From Heracleum sosnowskyi (lineage: Eukaryota > Streptophyta > Magnoliopsida > Apiales > Apiaceae), in the NCBI GenBank assembly GCA_030848705.1, contig CM061245.1, positions 72,589,564-72,653,563 on the forward strand: a stretch of 64,000 nucleotides of DNA, written 5' to 3'. The position numbers and the translations under genes are program-made. Each line of letters starts with the position of its first letter. Positions within the stretch are counted from its first letter, which is position 1. The notes under the pieces were generated by a model that made no database searches, had not been told where the DNA came from, and was given only the letters and a program-made list of their open reading frames with translations. Positions 21,450 through 32,800 of this stretch are shown here, piece after piece.

Positions 21450-22155
21450 TAGGCCTGTCAACGGATCGGATTCGGATCGGATCAGCCTAAATCCATATCC
21501 ATTTATTTTAGCGGATTCGGATTCGGATCGGATCATGACCGGATTTTTTATAGGCCGATCCATATCCGGATCCGTTCGGATCACGGATCGTGGATCGGAT
21601 ATCCGATCCATTTATATTTTTCCTTAAAAATTTTGATTTAAATTAAAATTTCACTTAATATTGAATTTTTTTACAATATCTTGTAATGGTAAACAAAATA
21701 ATTAAATAATAACTCTAAAGTTTAAAATACGAACTCTAACATAATATTAGAAATTTAAAAACAAATAAAAATTAAAAATTTAGAATAATATTGAGAAAAA
21801 CACGATGATTCATAGGCCAAACGATGATATTATACTTCGGAAATTTTTTATCTCACATTTTAATTAGTAGTGATTGTATAGACTACAAAGTATAGACTAT
21901 TAAAAATTGCAAATAATTTTTTCATAATATATATTATACAATATATTTATATAAATATTATATATAATATATTTATATATATTATATTCGGATCGGATCG
22001 TTAACGGATCGGATCGACCTAAATCCATATCCGCTCCATTTATTATCGAATTTTTCTTATCGGATCTGATTTCGGATCGGATTTTTTTTTGCCAAATCCA
22101 TATTCATTAAAACAGTCTCGGATCGGATCTGATCTCCGCTCCATTGACAGGCCAA
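21450..22155. mobile_element. Non-autonomous hAT-like element with 8-bp target duplication
   Basis: Inverted ends (T-A/T-GGCCTGTCAA) are flanked by a perfect 8-bp direct repeat CATGCACT at 21442-21449 and 22156-22163. Both subterminal regions are packed with GGATCGGAT-type motifs in both orientations (21460-21620 and 21985-22140). Such clusters are where hAT transposases bind in known elements. The 700-bp interior is AT-rich and encodes nothing recognisable. It ends about 250 bp upstream of the kinase start codon, so it probably lies in that gene's promoter or leader. Confidence 0.85.
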
Positions 22156-22402
22156 CATGCACTGACGCAGTAGCCGCCTCTGGTCCACTTAATTTCCCAT
22201 ACGTTCTTCTTCAGTCTTCACTTCCCCACCTGCTTTTTCCTTTTCTTTTCTTGCAAATTTCATATTCATACCATTATTTTTTGTAAACATTTCTTGGTCC
22301 CCCATCAAATCAACTCTCATATTTTGGCTATCAAATTCTTGAATTTCAAGAACTGGAAGTTTGTGTGGAGATAGATAAGTTGTGATCTTCAAAACTACAG
22401 CT

Positions 22403-25193
22403 ATGAAGTGTTTTTACATGTTTAAGAAAGACAACACAAAGACCAAGCAAGAGAAACCGTTAGAAATTATAAGCAAAGTTAAGCCCAGGAGAGTAATTTC
22501 ATCACCAAGAAGTGTTATTGAAATGTACAAAGAGAAAGAACATAATTTAAGAGTGTTCTCTTTTGAAGAACTCAGATATGCTACTAGAAATTTTAACAGG
22601 TTGTTAAAGATTGGAGAAGGTGGTTTTGGAAGTGTGTATAAAGGTTGTATAAGGCTTGATGATGGTGTGGCTGATCCTTCTGTGGTTGCTGTCAAAGCAC
22701 TTAAAAAAAATGGATTGCAGGTATTTACTTAAAAAAGAGTGTTTGGATATTCTCTGCACTGTTGTCTTATTGCAGTTTGTGAATATTTGCTAGGATTTTT
22801 TTATTGTCACTTTATTCAATTTGTTTTTCACTTGTCACCTATAGAAATTGTTAGGATTTTTTTTGTGAGTTTGGACATTATTTAATCTTGTTAGAGTATT
22901 TTCAATGATTCAATCTAATTTGGAGGAATGTAGCTTAGGGCTCATTTGAAAAATCTGAATATAAATTTCTTAATCATTAAAATATCTGAATGATTTATTA
23001 ATCCAAATACTTAATGAATAATATTATTTGGTACATAACTTAACAAAATATCTGAATGGTGTAATTTTTTCTCATGAATCAGTAATATTATACAAATTAT
23101 TTAATTAAAACAATAATATATTAGCATCAATAGATTGCAAAGTTTTATCAATATCTAAAATTTGAATTAGGTGAAAATTACATAATTTTTAGATATTTAT
23201 AATTTTATTTAATAGAAAATTTAAACAACTTCTATGCTAAAAAATTCATAATATTGAAATATTACATTTTTAAGAAAATATATTATATAATTCTTTTTAT
23301 GGCAAAATCAAATAAGAAACATGTATGTATGTCTTATGTATGTCTTGTTGTGTGTTTAGTGTTGAAGTAACTAGCAAAATGACTCAAAAGGAAGTTTCTT
23401 AATGGTTAGGCTAGATGTTTTTATCTCAGCCATTAAGAGGAATTTTAACGCTTAAGAAAGGAAGAAACAAAAACCAAATGATCTTAATTTCTTAATCATT
23501 AAAATAAGCACCATTAAGTTCAGTTAAGACATAAACAAATGACCCCTTAGTGTTGTTAGTTCAGTCTTCTCCACAATTGTTTAATATGGATTTGTATAAG
23601 CGAATAACTTGTTTTATAATAATTTGTGTGACTTTTTAATTTCTCTTGGTTGCCCTGGTTATAACTTGTTTTCGTTATGCTATATTCTTTGCTCGTGTAG
23701 GGTCATAAACAATGGCTTGCAGAGGTCCAATTTCTTGGCATTGTGGAACATCCTAACCTAGTAAAGCTTTTGGGATACTGTTCTGAAGATGGAGAAAGAG
23801 GGATTCGACGGTTATTGGTGTATGAGTACATGCCAAATAAAAGCTTGGAAGATCATATTTTTAGCAGGGCTTTGCCAACTCTTCCCTGGAAAAGAAGATT
23901 GCATATTATGCTGGGAGCGGCTCAAGGATTGGCTTATTTGCATAATGAATTGGATGTCCAGGTATTATTAGTTCATTCACTTGGAAGCACTTCACTAACA
24001 TGACTTCCATGCTTTTTGATGAGTAAACTCGATCTTTCAAGCGGTGAAACTGACCAGCTCCGTTTAATCCTTACGGATTCTGCGAGCAGAATATTACAAT
24101 TCTCATATATTCTGGCTTTGGAAAGTTCCTTCTACACTTCTTGATGTGGAAAGTATCTTGAATATATATATGCTTAATATTTGGCAATACAAGTTTGAAT
24201 ACAATCAGTTCAATACTGAAGCTATAAGTCTAGAACCAATATCCCAAAGACTTCAGAAACGTGTAAGCTTGTCGCTATGTGATTAACTCGATACAGTATT
24301 AGTTACTGATAAGGCAATATATAAAATTCTGTCAGGAACAACGTACCTCTGTATAAATTGTTGAACTTTGTTTCTTTTGCTAAATTTGAAAGGTGATATA
24401 TCGAGATTTCAAATCTTCAAATGTGCTCCTGGATGTGGAGTTCATGCCAAAACTTTCAGACTTTGGGCTTGCTAGGGAAGGGCCTACCGGGGACAAGTCT
24501 CATGTATCCACTGAGGTAAGTGAAAAAGGGAAAAGGTTGATTATCTCATTAACACGATGCATAACCACATCACCTATTATTTAGTTACATTAATTTCTAT
24601 CTTCTTTCTGTCTTGATCAACATCTTCGTTGAACTTTCCACAAATGTTTAATTTACTCAAAATGTAGCTAACAAAGTTTTAAGTAAATCATGTGAAATCA
24701 CCAGCCTGCTTGTACTTCCAAATTCTTGACAGTACATTACGATACTTCCATCTTACTGAAATTCAGAGTTTTTACCTTATCATGGTTATGAGTTCTGACA
24801 AGTCCCCTTTGTCAGCCTGTTGGTACGTATGGTTATGCTGCTCCAGAATATATTCAAACTGGTCGTCTAGCCACGCACTGTGATGTGTGGAGTTTTGGAG
24901 TTGTGCTCTATGAGATTCTCACCGGTAGACGAGTGTTGGAAAGGCATCGATCGCGGAATGAGCAGAAGCTTCTAGATTGGGTGAAGCAGTTCCCATCTGA
25001 TAGCAAAAGGTTTGGCATGATAATTGACCCCAGAATCAGAAATCATTACTCTATAAGTGCAGCTAGGAAAATGGCAAAGTTGGCTGATAGCTGCATGATC
25101 AAGAACCCCAAAGATCGCCCGACAATGGATGAGGTGGTGGAGAGCTTGAAACAAATAGTAGAAGAGTCTGAAGAAACGAACTTAAGTATGTAA
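22403..25193 (+). CDS. Receptor-like cytoplasmic kinase, subfamily VII (PBL/PCRK-like)
   Basis: Four exons (22403-22720, 23701-23961, 24393-24515, 24816-25193) with GT-AG introns, all in phase 0, encode 359 residues. The kinase domain includes the glycine loop GEGGFGSVYKG (about 71-81), the ATP-binding lysine in VAVK (98), YRDFKSSN (196-203) with catalytic Asp198, DFG (216-218) and AAPEYIQTG (242-250). There is no signal peptide, membrane segment or extracellular domain. The N-terminus MKCF... is short, with Cys3 as a possible lipid-attachment site. The start at 22403 fits the family's MKCF opening better than the in-frame ATG at 22382. Relatives phosphorylate targets below immune receptors at the plasma membrane. 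Intron 1 holds a transposon-like insert. Exon 4's acceptor (TTTGTCAG|CCT) places Pro235 before VGTYGY, which should be checked against RNA. The product name rests on motif and layout recognition. Confidence 0.9.
22938..23546. mobile_element. Non-autonomous DNA transposon in kinase intron 1
   Basis: The intron segment is bounded by inverted ends GGG(C)TCATTTG and CAAATGACCCC. A longer matching pair lies inside: TTCTTAATCATTAAAATA near the left end and its near-complement near the right. Termini of this kind occur in hAT-type MITEs. I found no clear 8-bp target duplication, so the class is tentative. It makes up about 60 percent of the 980-bp intron. Confidence 0.55.
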
Positions 25194-25925
25194 AGAAGAT
25201 TTTACAAATTATACTGTAAAATGAAAATATATTTCTTTATAATATAATTTCTTTGTTCTAATATATTTCTGGTCACAGTTAGGATTTTTTTAAGCACTAC
25301 TACAGTACAAATGAAAATAAAGGAGATAATGTCTAAAAACTCCATGGGAATTGGAAATGTTATTAGGAGGAAATGGGGAATGGATCATTCCTAGAGTTAA
25401 AAACTAATCACCATGTCCCCTAATATATTCGGTGTATCTAGCAGATTTAAGCATGAGAATGAGGCAAATATACACTCTTGCATAACTGTTGGTTTGTTAC
25501 TTGAGTTTAGTTGCAGAACACTCGGTGATGCCTTGCAGACTTACAGTATAATATATATACTCTTACAGCACTAGAGTACAAAAAATGGCCACATTTTTTT
25601 TAAAATGTTGGAATATTATATTACAAGAACTTAAAAATATATATTGTAAAACTCTTCTTTTTAATATGTGAATAGTGAATGGGGAGTTTAAATGAATGTT
25701 GATGAGAATGAATTAAAATAAATGACACCCTTATATATATTTAAATTATTACTATTTCGTTGAAAATTTCGAGATCATATATATTCTGTAAATAAAATAT
25801 AACTAAACGAGAGTTATATTCTATAAACAAAAAATTGCAAAAATTGTCATTTTGTAATGTATGCTTTATGAAAATCAATTTTTCCATTCAAAATTTTGAA
25901 AATCGTGTATATTATGCAAACTAAA
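25194..25925. other. 3' flank of the kinase gene, no further gene seen
   Basis: AT-rich DNA that would include the kinase 3' untranslated region and polyadenylation site. No ORF with recognisable content and no transposon ends were seen. Confidence 0.5.
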
Positions 25926-26163
25926 TATTCCCTCCATTTCATATTACATGTCCATTTTTTACTTTTGTATATGCATTTTAAAATATTTTGACTGAATAAT
26001 TACACAAATAATTTTTTTAATTTTCTTTTTGTGAATCAAAATTTAAATATCAAATTTTTATTTAAAAAAATTAAAAAATAATTTATATAATTATTCGATC
26101 AATATACTTTAAAATACGTGATAAAATTCAAAAATGAATAAATATTTTGAAACGGTAAATATT
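25926..26163. mobile_element. Long-inverted-repeat MITE (Stowaway-like)
   Basis: It begins TA-TTCCCTCCATTTCATATTA. Its two halves form a long imperfect inverted repeat: the left arm GCATTTTAAAATATTTTGAC has a counterpart near 26090-26125. It resembles the MITE at 20930 in terminus and composition. The right terminus is decayed and its last base approximate. It lies about 130 bp upstream of the small-protein start codon. Confidence 0.6.
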
Positions 26164-26292
26164 ATATTTATTATAATTTGCAGTAAGCTCGTCAAGATCA
26201 ATTATAAAAAAACGATAATACAAAAAAAAACTGTTTCTATTACAATAAAACCTTAAAACCCCAGAAAGAATCTTGAGAAGAAGAAGAAGAAA

Positions 26293-26554
26293 ATGGTAAT
26301 GGATAAAAAATTTAATCTGATTCAAACAGTGGCCACGGCCGGTGTATTCTCCTCTGTTTCATTCTGGTAATTCCCATGTTTAATTAATTACATCTTTTAT
26401 TAGCTAGTGTTGTTCAGCTAAATGTGCGTGTGTGTGTGTGTTTATCAGGTATGGTTTCATGTTTGGGAGAGAATCTGCTCGTAAAGAACTCGGTGATTTG
26501 ATCGATTCTCTTCGCCGCAATGATCCCACTTCCTCATCTTCCTCCCACTCTTGA
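26293..26554 (+). CDS. Small conserved-looking membrane protein (59 aa)
   Basis: Two exons, 26293-26366 and 26449-26554, are joined by an 82-bp GT-AG intron with a TTTATCAG acceptor and split a Trp codon. They give 59 residues. The N-terminal half, with TVATAGVFSSVSFWYGFMFG (about 12-31), is a probable single transmembrane helix. A charged, amphipathic segment follows (RESARKELGDLIDSLRR), then a Ser-rich tail. I believe proteins with this SFWYGFMFGRESARKEL pattern are widespread in plants but know of no named function. The gene is too short to appear as one ORF. A possible 3' untranslated intron begins at GTAATG just after the stop. Mitochondrial or other organelle membrane location is possible but unproven. 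Confidence 0.7.
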
Positions 26555-28143
26555 ATTTATTGGTAATGCTCCCTGCCCTCCCTCCTTTTTTCCTAACTTT
26601 TGTGCGTGTTTGTGTGTGTGTGTGTGTGTGTTTAACATTCATAACCTCAAGTTTCTTTCTTTTTCCACTTCTCGAATTTTCTAGTTACATAACTTGGCGG
26701 ACGACCTCACATCTGTAACTTGGACAATTTCCCCCCTTTTTTCAGTTTAAGCCTTTCGTTATTGTGTGTGTCTCCCTTACATTTAGAGCAAGTCCATTGC
26801 AATGCTCAAATCGGTTTTGTTTCTATAATTTAAAACCAAATGCAAAAAAACTCAATTCCAAGGAGATTGCATATTTGGATGCAAATATGCGTAAATGCAT
26901 ACTTGGTTTAACCAAGTATTAGAGGGTATTATAATCCCATCCCCTACTTCAACAAAACAAACGTGGGATAGGAAAATTTAAAAGATTATAATCCTTGGAC
27001 TAATCCTAAATAAGTTTTTGAACAACAAACATGAGATTGGAAAATTTAAAGAATTATTATCCTATCCCATACTTAATACCATGAAACAAAAATGGCCTGT
27101 GTGAGCAGAAAGTTCAATTTGGGGATAATGTTAATGTTTAATCACTCAATCAAGAAAGTAACTTGGTACTTAACTAGTGTTTAGAGTTCCGCAGTACCAA
27201 TTCAACATGTGAAACAGATAGAAGGAAGGGTAACTAAGATCAGGAGCAACTTAATAGTAATGTTTTTGTGTTGCACTCTATTTTGACAACTAATATGAAT
27301 CTTTTGTTATTCTTTACTGACTATAGCACATATCATTGCACTGTGAATGAAATCTGCAGCAAGGTTATATGAAAGACTTGGTTTCTACAAGATGCATTGG
27401 ACTGAGAAGTTTATATCGGTAAAGGTATGCCATTCGTGATTGAAAGCTACTATCAAGGCATTTTGGATATTTATGTTTCGTTTGTTTTTCTCTTATTCAA
27501 ATTTGTAATGCAAAAACTCCAGACTAGATTTTCGAAACCTTGAGTCGTTCAATGTTTGTTATTGATCTTATTGCAATGTGAATTTTGTCTTTGAGGTGGC
27601 TATGAAGATGTACTTCAAATTTTCCTGACTTCCTGTCATCCATTACAATAAATAAGCGCCTACATATTAGGAAAGGAGAAGCATTGTTTGAGGACTGAGG
27701 AAGTTGCTGGTGCCCTCACATTATTAGTTAAGAATTTATACTGATTACCATGATCAAAGATGTAAAAGCCAACGGCAGAAGTAGCTTAAAATTTTCAAGT
27801 CTAAGAAACCCTAAGAGAAATCATCAGCAATGATGGAGGTACTTTGCTCATTAAATTATTCTATAATTTATAAAATATTCATTTTTTCCATGGGTAAAAA
27901 ATCCCCCACATGAACAACATGAGCAGGATCATCATTACAGCATCATTTGGACTGAGATACTTTTCCTGTCATGACATCTTCCGGACCTCTTCTAATTACA
28001 CATTATAAAATTTTACCACTTACAGTCTATGTTTCAATAACATGCTTCATCTGTTTCATCATTGTTTCATCATGCTCCCTTGATGCTGCTGTATAGTACA
28101 CTACACTATGCATCATTATTTGTACATGTATATACTTGTATAC
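26555..28143 (+). other. Downstream of small gene; possible spliced 3' UTR
   Basis: No coding region is supported. A GT-AG pair, 26564 (GTAATG) to a CTGCAG acceptor near 27360, could define a 3' untranslated intron of the small gene. Positions about 26789-26900 begin GAGCAAGTCCATTGCAATGC, a start common in plant MITEs, but I could not find a matching right end. GT microsatellites occur in the small gene's intron (near 26428) and at 26600-26631. Confidence 0.4.
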
Positions 28144-30403
28144 TCACACCACGGCAGCTTCTTTAGATTGCACATTCTTTTCTTTGAGGAATCGGACATA
28201 AAGATCTGTCCTGCTTGTGTCACTTTCCGGTAATCTTGTGTCCCGGCCACCTTCTTTCATGCTCTTCACAAACTCTACCAGATTTCGCCAATTTTCTGCT
28301 TCAAACAAGTTCTTATTCATCCTAAGATAGGTAAATGCGCTCAGTGCATTTCCAGATTCTGATCTACTTGTTGCTAGAACTTGTGAGAATGCTCCCCCAT
28401 CGTACCTCTCTAATGCATTCTCTCCAGCAAGATCTGTTCCTGCAGATTTTGTTGCCATCTTTACTTGGCGAACTAAGCCTTCTGGTGAGGCATGCTCTGG
28501 CTGTTCTCTATCTCTCATCTCCATGCAGGTAAAGTTCAATACAACTCCATGGTTACTCAACATTCGTGCAAGTGGAAGGTAACCATCATGATGTCTTGTA
28601 TTGTAGTAGCCTGCTGTTAGTTCTGCAGCATGAGATCTTGTTCTGTAGTGCCAGTGAATTCCAGCTATTTTACCAGATAGTTTAGCTCCAGTTCCTTGGA
28701 ATACTCCTCGAGCAGATGATAGAATTTTATCACCATGCTCAATAAGCTTTTCTGAATACCATTTAAGAAAGAATTGCCCGTATTCGCTGTTCCACGTCCC
28801 ATCTTTCTTAAAGAATCCGGTATCTTCAGGAAACTGATTGTAGTGGCCAGAATCATGAGGTCCACCTTTTCCCCAGTCTTTATTTCCTGTTGCTTCTGCT
28901 GATGCTTCTAGCGAAGCCCTCATGTACTGTTGAACATTTAAATTTTCTTTCAGAATAAGAAAAATAGCACATACTTTAATTGCAATATTGTGGTTCTACT
29001 TTGACCTAGTGAAAGTTTAAAAGTTGTTTAGATAATTTTAAGGATACTGTTGTAAGTAGTAACTTAGGTCCAACATAGCTTAGAAAGGCCATCAATTGAT
29101 GAATATACTTAACGATCGGACTAGAAAGTCATTCAAAACTTGATCGAAGAAACTTAGGATTGCAAAATATGTTACCTTATCATAGCATTGAAATTCTCCA
29201 ATCCCGGGAAATTTCCAAGTTCCGTTACTCTCTGGGTAAGCTGGATATCTCAGCTCTCCGCATGGACCCATTCCCACTTGAATTTCCTGCAGTCAAAATA
29301 AGGTTAATATCCTAAAATCTCTTACTTATTGTCTTAAGCTTAACTGGGAATTTTATACATGCACTCAGAATAATATTGAACTGCTAATGACTTTTGTCAT
29401 GATCCAAACACAAGTTAATTTTTACCTCTATGACATTTCCGAGATAGTCCTGGAATCTTTCCCGGAAGCTCCTCATGTAGTCTGAATAGACCTGAATTGG
29501 TGTTCTTCCTCTAAGCACTGGTAATGAATCACATCCCAAGGAGATATACTCTGGATTCCTTCTCCCAGATCTGTCCGTGTAGACAAGATCTGGATTCTTG
29601 CTCATTTCTTCAAGCACCCATGGGGGTAAAGGAATGCTGAAAGAAATCAAAATTTTAGTTCCTTATTTACTAGCTAGTTCTTTTAAAAGTGAAGGAAGGG
29701 TAAGGTTCAGCATATATACTCATAAGCTGGCTTCAACTGATGCAAATTTGAACCAAATACCATGCTAAAATATATTTAATCTCGGCCTTCCTTATCAAGC
29801 AAGTTTACTTGTATAGGAAGAATCTTGTATCTATGAAAATATCATGAATAATAGTTGTGCATACCTGCAAGAGTCACCAACGTTCCCTCCACATTGGTGA
29901 AAAGACATAACAACTTGGAGCTTCAAGCCATGTCGTTGAACCATATTCACAAGCTCAGCATACCCTTCCCAGTTGTACTTTAAGGGTCCATCCTTTTCTA
30001 CCAAGCCCCACCAAGCATCAACCATTACACCTTCTACTCCTGCACTCTTTAAGGCCATTAAACTAGCATTCATTGCTCTTGGCTTGTTCAAGTTTCCCCC
30101 AAAGGAGACTGTGTCAAGTGGTAGCATCACAAAAACTGGCACCCTTGAATCTGTTTTACTATGTGGCCTAGATGGCCCGTGGAATTTCTCAATTTGCTGA
30201 TCATTTCTTTCCATATCAAGGGGAGAGATCCTCTCCCAAGTGTTGTGGCTGGCTTCATGCAACCAATTTCTTACCCGGAGCCTGCATGTTGGCTTGATTT
30301 GTGCAAAACAAACCATGCTAGATGAGGATTCATCTATAATTTTTGTATTTTTAATATCCTTTATATTAATAAAAGAAGTCGAAGAACGAAGTGTTAGCGC
30401 CAT
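28144..30403 (-). CDS. BAM3: Chloroplast beta-amylase, BAM3 type
   Basis: Four exons on the minus strand (30403-29865, 29636-29426, 29286-29176, 28926-28144) encode 547 residues, matching the usual BAM3 length and exon count. The enzyme removes maltose from the non-reducing ends of starch glucans and acts in the chloroplast stroma during night or cold-induced starch breakdown. It belongs to glycoside hydrolase family 14. The family signature HQCGGNVGD is at 169-177. The catalytic acid Glu261 lies in GPCGELRYP, and the catalytic base is probably Glu456 in GENALERYD. The first 80 or so residues are Ser-rich, variable and fit a transit peptide. Every junction is GT-AG and keeps frame. All key residues are present, so I expect a functional enzyme. 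The loop after EQPEHA is two residues shorter than in the Arabidopsis protein as I recall it. Confidence 0.95.
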
Positions 30404-30458
30404 TGGATAATTTGAAGAGATAAGAGAGATGTGGGAATGAATGAAGGGTGACGATGTT

Positions 30459-30466
30459 TATTTATA
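30459..30466 (-). promoter_or_regulatory. Probable BAM3 TATA box (TATAAATA)
   Basis: TATAAATA on the minus strand lies about 55 bp upstream of the BAM3 start codon, leaving room for a leader of roughly 25-30 bases. It is the best TATA consensus in the proximal upstream region. Confidence 0.65.
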
Positions 30467-30654
30467 GAAAAGTTCTCAACTGTTTGTTTTGGATATGAAG
30501 TTTTGTGGGCTCTACTTGAAAAAGTAAAAAGTGCAAAATTTCTAATCTGCCGGCTTACCTTTTCAAAGTGCTATTGTTTGAAGTTTTAGACACGGTTACA
30601 GTACTCTATGTTTAAAATGTAGGGTCTCGGACCCTGATTCTCTGGCTTGAATTA

Positions 30655-30975
30655 TACTCCCTCATCCCTACGAAAGTTAAGAAAAAAGAAAAAATATAAA
30701 TTAATAGAGAAAAATAATGCCCCTCAATTCTTTATATTGAGGGGATGATACGAAAGTTAAGAAAAAGTGTAAATTAATAGAGAAAAGTAAGAAAAATGAG
30801 TAAAGTGGTGGGACCAATCAATATTTAATGTATAAAGTGAGTATAAAGTAGGTATAGTGGAGAAAATTAGTAAATATGATTGAATTTTATATTATAAAAT
30901 ATTATTATTTTTGATATGTAAAGAAATGAGAGGTACATACCAAAAAGAAAAGTGTAAAGAAATAAGAGGGACGTA
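30655..30975. mobile_element. Stowaway-like MITE upstream of BAM3
   Basis: It begins TA-CTCCCTCATCCCTACGAAAG and ends GAGGGACG-TA, with partly matching inverted termini and TA at both ends. Inside, a segment starting TACGAAAGTTAAGAAAAA is duplicated (about 30667 and 30751) around a small CCCCTCAAT...ATTGAGGGG hairpin. It lies roughly 250-570 bp upstream of the BAM3 start codon. Confidence 0.65.
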
Positions 30976-32421
30976 CAAGTATTTAGTTAACTTGATTCCT
31001 GTATCATTAATGTCACTAAAATACTGCATGCCGCATCTGTCTTAATGTCACTTCAATTACTATGCCTTTGTGGTAATATAATTTGTTTCAATTGTAAAAT
31101 CTTGCATCGGAATTCATGAATAAGGTTCCATTAGGTTAAAAGAAATGATATTTAAGGACATGGCTTATGTTTCATGATTATGTATGCAGTCATGAAGAAA
31201 ATGAAGAGTGATCTGCACATTGAGGATAGGAAAGGGGAATTAGGAAGGCTAAATGTTGTCAGCCACATCTATTGTGATAATCATTGTGTGGATTTGTTTC
31301 AACACCGTCCAAACTTACAAATTAGCCCCCTGCATGTGTCTATCTATGCCCAAGATGCAAAAATTATGTGGATGTCAAAATACTCATTTTTTTCAGTTTT
31401 GGTTTCTTTTGAGATAAGAAGAGGAAGGGTCTCCAAGAAAGCATAACGCATGTGGTTGTCGACAGAGTATTATTTGCAACATGCTCAAGTTTCTATTGGT
31501 TCACGTCAGTTACTAAACTGCTCCATCAGATTACCAGAAAGTCTACTTGAATCATTCATCGTTTGCTCGATTAATGCCGTGCGGTCCTCTCCTTTTTAGG
31601 ACCAAAACATTTAGTTTTATATATATATATTTCTACTAGTCTTATAAAAAAAATGAATGAAAGAGATGCTTTCAATCAATATTGTGGGAAAATGCCTTTG
31701 CTGTAAATCCGGTGTTTTCTTAAGCATTTCGTATCATTTTGTTATGCATTATAGTTGAATAAAATGTAGACCAATTTTGGGTTGACAACTTTTTAGACTT
31801 TAATACATTAAGTTATGAACAGTAATGAATATAAGCAGTCCTTATCGATTAGGTTTTAGCAGCTTCTCTATACTCTACCATGCAAATAAGATGAATTCTT
31901 AGCCTTGTACCGGTTGATTGACCGAGTTAAAAGTTATTGGGCTGCTGAAATTTCCTGTTTTCCTTTTCCTCTTTTGCATTCTTGCTGGCGACGTTATTTT
32001 TGTAAGGTAATGAATATTTTGAGTATATTTATTTGTCATGTGGTCAAAGATGTTCCCCATAAATATGAATTTGCATTATGAGATGAAACTTCATCCGTTT
32101 TGGAGTAGACGTCATATTTATCACAAGGAAATTTTATTATACACAGTCTGTATAATTTATGCAATTCTTAAGTTTCTTTCATTCCTTTTGCACTTGTAGT
32201 TTCAAAAATATTGTGGCCATGTGAAAACAATTGCCATTTCTGCCTGTGCATCAGTGCATATATCCTCCTAAAGGAAATAAAATGAAACTCCACATGTGCA
32301 AGCATCAAATTGCTGCGAGGAAGCCACTAATAATGACTTGTAAATATTGTTTAGCTGAAGCTTAAAGAGTTTGCTTTTGCTAGTAAAAGGACTTTGCGTG
32401 TACGTAGCGGTTGGTTGACAC
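30976..32421. other. Intergenic region between BAM3 and copia element
   Basis: A 90-codon ORF at 31174-31446 shows no domain and poor protein-like character, so I do not call it. No RNA gene, repeat or transposon end is evident. Confidence 0.5.
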
Positions 32422-32760
32422 GGTTGGATTTGTGGAGTCTAACATGTTTCAGAATTGGTTTATGATTTTAGTTAGAATTTTCAGATTTGAATTCTAATTA
32501 GAGTTAGTAATTTCAGAATTTCAGAATTAGACTCTGATTAGTTTAGACCCAGTTTTTTCTCTTATAAATAGTCTCATGTAATTGTAAAACACTAACACAT
32601 CAAAACACAACATAGTTGTGAGAGATCAATACAAAATTAGTGCGGCTTGTGGAGTAGAAATTTCCAAACCACGTAAATCTTTGTCTTGTGTGATTTTCGT
32701 TTATTTTCTTGTTCTTGTTTATTCGCTTTGGGTTTTGCTTTCGTTGTTGTATACTCAACA
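32422..32760 (+). repeat. 5' LTR of copia element
   Basis: The 339-bp LTR ends ACTCAACA directly before the primer-binding site. It differs from the 3' LTR at several sites and lacks a roughly 10-bp 'ACACAACAG' duplication present there, so the insertion is older than the Tat element. A TATAAATAG box lies at about 32563. Confidence 0.85.
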
Positions 32761-32762
32761 AC

Positions 32763-32775
32763 TGGTATCAAGAGC
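32763..32775 (+). other. Primer-binding site (initiator Met tRNA type)
   Basis: TGGTATCAAGAGC lies two bases after the LTR. It matches the common plant initiator-tRNA-Met site TGGTATCAGAGC with one extra A. Confidence 0.8.
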
Positions 32776-32800
32776 CTAGGTTTTCAGGCGAGTGGGAGCG

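Noticed and set aside
31174..31446. 90-codon ORF between BAM3 and the copia element
   Set aside because: No recognisable motif, no plausible exon partners and composition like random sequence.
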